A stretch of DNA of 64,000 nucleotides from Chamaecyparis obtusa (lineage: Eukaryota > Streptophyta > Pinopsida > Cupressales > Cupressaceae), in assembly GCA_027943335.1 (NCBI GenBank), contig BSBK01014864.1:1-64000 (forward strand), written 5' to 3'. The notes under the pieces are model-generated. The model made no database searches. It was not told the DNA's origin and saw nothing but the letters and a program-made list of their open reading frames with translations. Numbering within the stretch: position 1 is the stretch's first letter; every line of letters starts with the position of its first letter. The translations under genes and the position numbers were made by a program. Of this stretch, positions 57,574-64,000 are shown piece by piece.

Positions 57574-58831
57574 TTAACTCTTATCACTTGATACTTCACC
57601 TTTCTGATTACCTTCAATGTTGAATATGTCTCCTTGATCTGTGCCTTTAACAAACTTTACTTCATCTTCATTACTGCAACAACCTTTCTGACTATTTCCT
57701 GTACTTTTATTTCTTCTTCCATGATTTCTAGAGTTAAGGTTAGGATGATAAACTCCATTGTTCATTCTAAAAAATCTTGTTGTATGTCCAATCTTGCTAC
57801 ATATCTGAAAAACAAATTCATTGCTCACATATCTCTGTCCTTGCTAATTGATCTGTGACCTGCAATTTCTAGCAATATGTCCAACCTTGTTGCATCTATA
57901 ACATACTACTCCATTTGTTCTATTCATATCTTCAGTAGGTCTCTTATCTGAATTGTTAGTATTCCTAAACATTCTACTACCATAATTATTCTCAATAACT
58001 TTAGGTTTTCTACATTCAATAGCTCTATGTCCAAAACTATGACAATTATAACAATAACCATTAAGAGGTTTAAATTATTTACCTGTGTAATCTCTCTTCA
58101 TGTGACTAATAGTATTACAACCAAAACATCTACCTTTGAATTCTCTTTGCATACCTTTGTGTGATTCTTCTTGCTTCGGTGATTCTTCTTCTTTAGGTGC
58201 TTCTTCAGATTTGTTGATCTCATCTGACTTCTTTTTATCAATGCTTTCAGATACTTTCAGATCTAGTTCTTTTCTTTCATCATTTATTTTGAATATATTC
58301 AATCCAAGTCTAGTCTTATCATAGGATGGTTTCCCAAAAGATACTTGTTCACCAATCTTCTCACTATTTGAATATAGCCTTTCAAGTTGTTGTTTGGATT
58401 AATTCAATTCACCTTTCACAATCTTATTGTATTTCTCAAGTTCTACATGCTGCATATTTACTTTCTCAAATTCAGATGTTACTTTGTCAAGTTTAGATCT
58501 TAATTCTTCATTTTCAATATTCAATCTTTCATTCTCAGATCTCAGATTTGCTTCATTTTTTTCATTTCCATCTTTCAAACTAAGCTTCATATTTTCTATC
58601 TTCAATTCATGCTTAAGGATCACATTTTGTTTTTCTAAATTGTCATCACAATCTTCAATAAGAACTTCAAATTCCTTTTTCAGATTTCAGATCTTCTATC
58701 TTGTTTTTCAATTTCTCAATAAGGTTCTTCACATCATCATATTTCCTTTTCAAAGTGTTTCTTTCATCAGTAAGCATATCAATCTATTCAAGAGCTTCTT
58801 CAAGATTCTTCTGTAGCTTATCCATATCCAT
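57574..58831 (-). pseudogene. N2 gag-like protein: coiled coil and four zinc knuckles
   Basis: Begins MDMDKLQKNLEEALE 60 bp after the primer site. The coiled-coil part at 58399-58623 (ELKIENMKLSLKDGNEKNEA, SENERLNIENEELRSKL) is followed by SKQQLERLYSNSEKIG and an acidic Lys/Glu spacer with EEAPKEEESPKQEESHKG (58075-58302). Knuckles: RCFGCNTISHMKRDY (last Cys lost), CYNCHSFGHRAIEC, CYRCNKVGHIARNC (intact), and ICSKIGHTTRFF (decayed). A Ser/Asn-rich tail ends at 57574. Stops at 58399 and 58075 and a frameshift near 58680 interrupt it. This is the nucleocapsid-like RNA-binding protein of the element. Confidence 0.8.
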
Positions 58832-58888
58832 AGAGATCTTACTCAAGCTGCTAGGCTTTCCTTGAATTATTCTTCTCCGAGTAACTAA

Positions 58889-58900
58889 GCTCTGATACCA
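58889..58900 (-). promoter_or_regulatory. N2 primer binding site (tRNA-iMet), intact
   Basis: GCTCTGATACCA on the plus strand is the exact complement of TGGTATCAGAGC. Two bases separate it from the LTR at 58903. Confidence 0.92.
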
Positions 58901-58902
58901 AT

Positions 58903-59933
58903 TGTTAGAAATAGGGAATACTAAGAGGGGGGGTGAATCAGTATTCTACAAACTTTATCTTTTTCCTAATTATGGATATAAAAGATTATCTTCACACATG
59001 CATAACATAAGAAACTAAATAACATGCATAGCAATAGCATCAAAGAACTCATAACACATTATTTGTTCTCGAGGAAACCCTGGCCAAGGGAAAACCCTGG
59101 TGGGGATGGCACCCACAAAGATCCACTAATCAAAAGTATCCTATTAAGGATATTGACCCTGTTAGGAGCCTATTACAATCATATAGTGTATCAGTCCTGA
59201 TTAAGGGACTATAGGCCTTGTTAGAAGCCTCAACCCTATTAGGAGTTGTCAATACAAAATCTGATTACCAAATGAGCCCACTACCCAAACAAGTAATATA
59301 AAATGTATACAAAATAGGTCAAGGTACATAACCTTATTCTACTTGTATCAATATTCCTTTGCTTCTCTTATCTTCACATCATCACTATTACATTTGCTTT
59401 TCAATTACATACATTACATCACTTTTTCATCACTTCTTTCTTTATAATTACAATTACATATATACAAGTTATTAAGGCTAATAAATTTACATGGTTGGCT
59501 TCTATATATCTTTAACTAAGGGTTAAAATCTAGGATGTTGTCCCTTTATATTGTTAAGTCATTATTTGATAAACAAAACAATCCCTTAACTCTTTACCAA
59601 TTCTGCCTTCATAGTCTGTTTTGTCAGCTTCACACTGTCTTTGGTAAAACTATCATAACTAATTCCATACATTCCGTACTGACTTGTTCTCTGAGATGGG
59701 TCATCATTAGCCATCATAGAGTCTATGTTCAAGTCTACAAGCACTGAAATTACTCCAATCAACATCACAAACAAAAACTATATCCTGGTACACTGTGAAA
59801 ATACTATCTCACACTTAGACAAATTTGTGTTGTGCTCTTCCATACTTGTTCTCTAACTTATGTGATCTTCATGAGGATCATATGTTTCCATAATGAGAAC
59901 ATCTATGTACTCACTTCAGCCAAATTGCCAACA
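58903..59933 (-). repeat. N2 5' LTR (1031 bp)
   Basis: On the plus strand TGTTAGAAATAGGG...CAAATTGCCAACA. Apart from the poly-G run it is nearly colinear with the other LTR, with a few percent differences by eye, so N2 is a fairly young insertion. Confidence 0.92.
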
Positions 59934-59938
59934 ATATT

Positions 59939-60900
59939 CGTGCCTCTCTTGGGATCAACTAAGTTGACCATTTAGGTGGAGCCTAAGGCCATTTTTTCTA
60001 CCTTCATCATGATTCCCAAATTGGATCTCTTTTGGGTCAAGCTAGGTATTCCCTAGATAAATTCCATGAGATTCATCCCATCAGTAGTACACAAGTGTCT
60101 AAAGCTCCCATATGAGGGGATTATCCATACAATTTGTGATATTGGGTACCTTCCATTGGTTTCCCCTTGGAGAATTATCCTTGATCATTTCTAGCCCATT
60201 CAAATTGGGCCCTTATGTCCCCAACAATATTTTGTGTTTCTAGCTTGTTAAGAATATAAGACTAGGGAAATGAGTTTGCATTCCACTGATGGTACAAGTA
60301 TACATCCCCCTCATGAGGCTCAAGGCATTACCTCTTATGTCCCTTCTTTATCAATGTCTCAAAGGAAAAACATACCCGACGGTAAGCCACCCCAATTATT
60401 GAAGGTGACACAACGTCCAATGGTATCTTCACTTCCCACATCTACCTCACACATGGAGGAATTAAAGGAGCCTCCTTTGCCTAAACCTAAGGTGCATCTA
60501 CCTCTTTTCATTCCCATCATCCTATAAGTTCCTCATCCCACCCTCTATAGTCAATGAAGGAATTGCCATAGGGTTATACCATCACCATTAAAACCTACCC
60601 CTTAGGCTTTGAGTACACCTCATGTTCCCCTAGTTACCCATTGGATGAAAAGGGGAAAGTCTCCTATGATTGAGCCTCTATTATCTTGGTCCTCAATCTC
60701 ACAGGCTCCTACTTTATTGGTGGACCATTTACAATGTCGACCACAACATTGTCTATCTCTCCTGTGGAGAAGGATAGTGCTACTGCTCTGTAACCATCTC
60801 AGTCATGCCCACATCTTCAATGAAATAAGATTGCACCAGGGCATAATAAATACAGGTGTGAGAGGGCCCTATCTTGAGAGGCCACTATGAAGGAATATAT
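59939..60900 (+). pseudogene. Ty3/gypsy protease continuation and linker
   Basis: Resumes the frame cut at 52651: VPLLGSTKLTI, then FIMIPKLDLFWVKLGIP, INSMRFIPSVVHKCLKLPYE and IIHTICDIGYLPL. This has the flap and G-x-P-W-I-x-x-x-x-x-x-P-S-x-x-H-x-x-x-K-x-P-Y pattern of Tat-like proteases, with TAG for Trp in two places. Downstream comes a Pro/Ser/His-rich spacer (270-codon region broken by stops, e.g. KEPPLPKPKVHLPLF). RT and integrase are not recognisable in the window. Confidence 0.7.
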
Positions 60901-62230
60901 TATATCATTAGGCCCTGCATGTGTGCCTACTTCACTATCCACATCTAGCTCTTCTATCATCTCTATGGAACCTTGGCCTTCCATCAATTTTTCCTTAGTT
61001 CCCTCTACAATAGGACTGACTATCAAGCCTCACACCAAGTAGGTCCATGTATTCATTTCTTCATCATAGGATCTTCCTCTCATCTCCTCCCTACAAGACA
61101 TCTAATAGTTCTCTAAACCTTTAAACATGCAACACACACATGTTATCCCTTACACATTCATGACCACTCCATCAATCCCCACATTTCCTTCCCATCTCCA
61201 TGCTAGATTCCTAGACATCCTAAACCCAACCACAATAGATCAGAGGAACACACATCCATCTTGAAAGTGTAAGCTTGAGTAGGGCCCAATTCTAGAGTTC
61301 AAACATTGTAAGTCTACTCCTATGGCCCCACTTTCTACACCAATTATTATAGTAGAGAAAGGTCTAGCTTCTTGTGAGTTCATCTCTGCCCCTTTTGCAG
61401 AGGCTAGAAGGGATTCTTCTTCATCAAAATCTCCATGTGAGTCCCTAGAAAGGATTGATGCTCATCTCTTCAACTCACTACAAGAAATTATGGCATTAAC
61501 AATGATCTTAATAATATTGCTCTCACTTTCCACTATAGAGGTTCTAGATGAGCACCTTTAAGGTGCCTCATCCCTAGCCCTGATTGTAAGTGAGGCACCT
61601 AAGACCATCCTTACAAATGTTATGTAGTAGTGTCTATCTCCCTTCCCATATGCTCAAGATTGGGAGGATGATGATATGTTGATGGACGATCTGTGAGGGT
61701 TAAAACTACTTCTACATCGGTAGATTAGAGTGTGTTTACATGCTCTCCCCCCATGTTTGTCTTTTATCATGGCTCACTCCTGAAGGACACTTGTATTCCA
61801 TTGGTACCTAAAAATGGGAGGTTTAATATCATCCACTTCTTCCATTTGTTTTATTTTTCTTCTATATGTACTATACTTTGATTTTTGAATTTGGGGACGA
61901 TGCAAATTGTTGGATGTATTTAGGTACACCCTCCATGTTGGCCTATTTTTTTATTTTTTCTTTTCATGTGTCTTTCTTCACATCTATGTTACAGATGGTA
62001 GTGATGAGATATACCCTAAGAGTGGACCTATGTAAATTATTTTGGGTTTTGATGACAATCCTATTGGATCCCTCTATGTCTATGCAAGATGTTGTAGAAA
62101 TGTGTATCGCCCGCAAGGAAGTAACATCACATGCCAAAATATCATATGTTTTGATGGAAAATCATCTCTATCCTTTCTTAGAATAGTCCATTCTCTCATT
62201 TGAGAAACATAGTCCATCCCAAGAGGGGTC
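60901..62230 (+). other. Probable Ty3/gypsy linker remnant, unresolved
   Basis: Stop-ridden DNA with slightly higher GC than its flanks. Short plus-strand frames (61322-61561, 61866-62186) hold a Ser-rich spacer and a hydrophobic stretch that I cannot assign. Confidence 0.35.
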
Positions 62231-62232
62231 TA

Positions 62233-62726
62233 TGTTATATGGTTGTTGATTATTATCTAATATTGTCTCTACACTATAGGTATTTCTCAAAGAAAAAATT
62301 CACATCTTCTCCCTTTGTCAGGGTGAAACTATTGATCAGTGTCTCAAGTCTTTCGCTATCATACACCTATCTATCTTAACACTACACATACGTGTAATGA
62401 TATTAAATTTTCTTGTCACATACATATCTAGATTAATGCTATGTGCATTGATGCATTGTGTCTAAGCCCCCTTATCACATGCCCATGTAGAATTCACTAC
62501 ATATTTTGATGCATCATCAAAAGTATCCCTATCACATACCTCTCTACAATTCACTATGCATGTTAGAGCTTATAAAAAAATGCATTATCATATGGCTTGG
62601 CATAATACAACTTGCCATACATATCAACGTATCTATTAATGATATCTATCACAGATGTCTTCATGCTTAGATTGAATATTAGAACAATGATTCACCACTC
62701 CTCTTAGTGTTCTTCATACACTAAAA
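62233..62726 (+). repeat. Probable 5' LTR of a copia element (start uncertain)
   Basis: The right end is placed by the primer site and by a terminal block, GATTCACCACTCCTCTTAGTG..CACTAAAA, resembling the N1 and N2 LTR ends. The left end (TGTTATATGG at 62233, after AAGAGGGGTC) is a guess. The partner LTR is outside the window. Confidence 0.45.
62357..62700 (+). repeat. Six tandem ~58-bp repeats in the copia LTR
   Basis: TATCACATAC-like unit starts fall at 62357, 62414, 62473, 62530, 62586 and 62647, i.e. every 56-61 bp. Most units continue CTATCTAGAATTCACTATGCAT with changes. They lie 30-370 bp before the LTR end. Confidence 0.72.
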
Positions 62727-62728
62727 AT

Positions 62729-62741
62729 TAGTATTAGAGAC
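62729..62741 (+). promoter_or_regulatory. Copia primer binding site (decayed tRNA-iMet type)
   Basis: TAGTATTAGAGAC agrees with TGGTATTAGAGCC of N1 at 11 of 13 bases. Confidence 0.65.
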
Positions 62742-62795
62742 ATACCCTTGATAAAAGTATAACAAAATTAGGCCATTCCTGGTGAAGTAATTTTC

Positions 62796-63960
62796 ATGGA
62801 AAATCATGAAGGTATTTCTACTTCTAGAGAATGATTATTTGATGGTACTTCCTATTTCATTTGGAAATTTAGAATGAAGTGTCATATAGCCTCTCTATTA
62901 TAATGTTTTTTCTGCAGTTCAAAATGTATACACTTCCACTACAACACCATCTACTCAAGATGAAAAGAATTATTATGAATGTGATGACTTGGCTGCAAAT
63001 GATATTTTTTGTGGACTAAAAAATTATTTACTTATTAAAATCTTGGATTGTAAAAATCCAAAGTCTATTTGGGGTAAAATATATAGTGTTTATGAGGGTG
63101 ATGCAAAAGTTAAAGAGGCTAAATTATAAAATTTTAGAGCCAAGTTTGAAGGCCTAAAGTTGACAGGAGATGAGAAGATAACCAACTATTTTTTTAAGAT
63201 TCAAGATATTGTAAATTAAATTTGTGATCTTGGTGAAGAACTAGAGGAAACAATTGTTGTTAATAAGGTGTTAAGATCACTAACACCTAAATATGATTCT
63301 AAAATCACTTTGGATTAATTGCATTATATTTTTATAGCCTGTGAAATGATAATTTGTACTGACAATACAACTACTAGCAAAGAAATTTATTTTTAAGTCT
63401 ATGAAAAGAAAAAATGATATAAACTCTAACTCATAGGAGGTAGATAAAAATAAATATGTACTTATGAAAAAACTAAGAAGAGGGTTAGTTAGATATAAAT
63501 ACAACTACCTTAAATAAATTATTTATTTTTTGTGAACTTAGCTATTATACTACTCAATGTCCTAATAAAGACTCTGAAAGTGATGAAGAAGATAGTAAAA
63601 AATAAGGATAGAAAAAATACAATTTTAAAATACATAAAAAAATACAAAAAGAAGAAAAGTCTATTTCCTAATGTAATAGATAGTTTCTCAGAAGAGTCTA
63701 TTGAAGAAGTAGAACAAATTATATTTATGGCTATTGAATGTTTTAATCATGTTATTAAATATGACAATGAAACTGATATAGATCCTGAATTTGATCTTGA
63801 AGGTGAGCTAAAATGCACCCTTAGTGAGACTAAAAAACTCAAAGATATGCTAATAGTCTGATTACAAAATTAGTAAATTAGAAAAATAAGTCTTAGGCCT
63901 AAAACTTAAACTTGACGAAATAAGAAAATAAAAGAAGTTACTCTAGAATAATTAAAGACC
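62796..63960 (+). pseudogene. gag: Copia gag (UBN2-type) at window end
   Basis: Begins MENHEGISTSRE, then FDGTSYFIWKFRMKCHIASL (capsid start), and in another frame DEKNYYECDDLAANDIFCGL, NPKSIWGKIYSVYEGDAKVK, KFEGLKLTGDEKITNYFFKI and NKVLRSLTPKYDSKI. This is the gag polypeptide of copia-type (UBN2, PF14223). A zinc knuckle with lost residues (Y-Y-T-T-Q-C-P) lies near 63555, followed by an acidic, Lys-rich stretch (63640-63860). Stops at 62832, 63127, 63217, 63317 and 63393 and frameshifts inactivate it. Protease, integrase and RT would lie beyond 64000. Confidence 0.82.
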
Positions 63961-64000
63961 AAAGATAACGTTGTGCATGAGAATAATTTTTTTCTTTAAG

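Larger units (their letters stand above)
52657..59933 (-). mobile_element. N2: non-autonomous copia-type LTR element with a ~1030-codon non-pol ORF
   Basis: LTRs 52657-53700 and 58903-59933 with a perfect duplication ATATT (52652-52656, 59934-59938). On the minus strand: primer site, coiled-coil gag, four zinc knuckles, a long ORF, purine tracts, LTR. It is 7,277 bp. No protease, RT, RNase H or integrase motif is present. N1 is related in LTR ends and proteins but opposite in orientation. It inserted into the protease region of a Ty3/gypsy remnant. Confidence 0.9.

Noticed and set aside
58427..58816. 129-codon plus-strand frame rich in S and F
   Set aside because: Complement of the N2 gag coiled coil (Glu/Lys/Asn codons read as Phe/Leu/Ser).
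62357..62700. CRISPR-like array of regular repeats
   Set aside because: Units are degenerate over their whole length with no constant repeat and unique spacer, and they lie in a plant copia LTR.

Overview
The window looks like intergenic DNA from a large, repeat-packed seed-plant nuclear genome. It is strongly AT-rich and I find no intact host gene, rRNA, tRNA or CRISPR. Almost everything I can identify is a plant retroelement: Ty3/gypsy of the Tat and chromovirus-like types, Ty1/copia, LINE fragments carrying an RNase H domain, and one TRIM. The many old, long copies would suit a gymnosperm, but that is only a guess.

Layout. (1) 1-3.9 kb: AT-rich with no recognised gene. (2) About 3.9-10.0 kb: a degenerate tandem array of an AT-rich unit of roughly 180-250 bp. 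Two decayed LINE copies interrupt it (about 4.54-6.85 and 7.33-8.69 kb), and the first carries a complete 335-bp TRIM (6091-6425). (3) 10-13 kb: decayed sequence with another LINE remnant. (4) 13025-33673: a nested pair. A minus-strand chromovirus-like Ty3/gypsy element (LTRs start at 13030 and end at 33668, TSD ATTTC) was split by a plus-strand Tat-lineage element (18594-32943, two LTRs of 1002 bp) that landed 9 bp inside its 5' LTR. The Tat copy still shows gag, protease, RT, two RNase H domains and integrase, broken mainly by nonsense codons. (5) 36.3-47.4 kb: a decayed Ty1/copia element with 0.3-kb LTRs, split by a plus-strand element here called N1 (36987-43551). (6) 47.4-52.3 kb: sparse sequence, a 5'-truncated minus-strand LINE and a dispersed duplication. 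(7) 52.3-60.9 kb: a Ty3/gypsy gag/protease remnant split by a minus-strand element here called N2 (52657-59933, TSD ATATT). (8) 62.2-64.0 kb: the 5' end of another copia element with a UBN2-type gag, running off the window.

The most interesting content is the N1/N2 family. The two copies, in opposite orientation, share LTR ends, an initiator-Met primer site, repeated polypurine tracts, a coiled-coil gag with four zinc knuckles, and a second long ORF of about 830-1030 codons in the place where pol should be. I see no protease, RT, RNase H or integrase in either. They look like a non-autonomous copia-type family carrying a large non-pol gene; the copia element at the window end has a similar LTR 3' end and primer site and is a possible partner.

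All boundaries, domain calls and repeat counts were made by eye. No database search or computed alignment was run.
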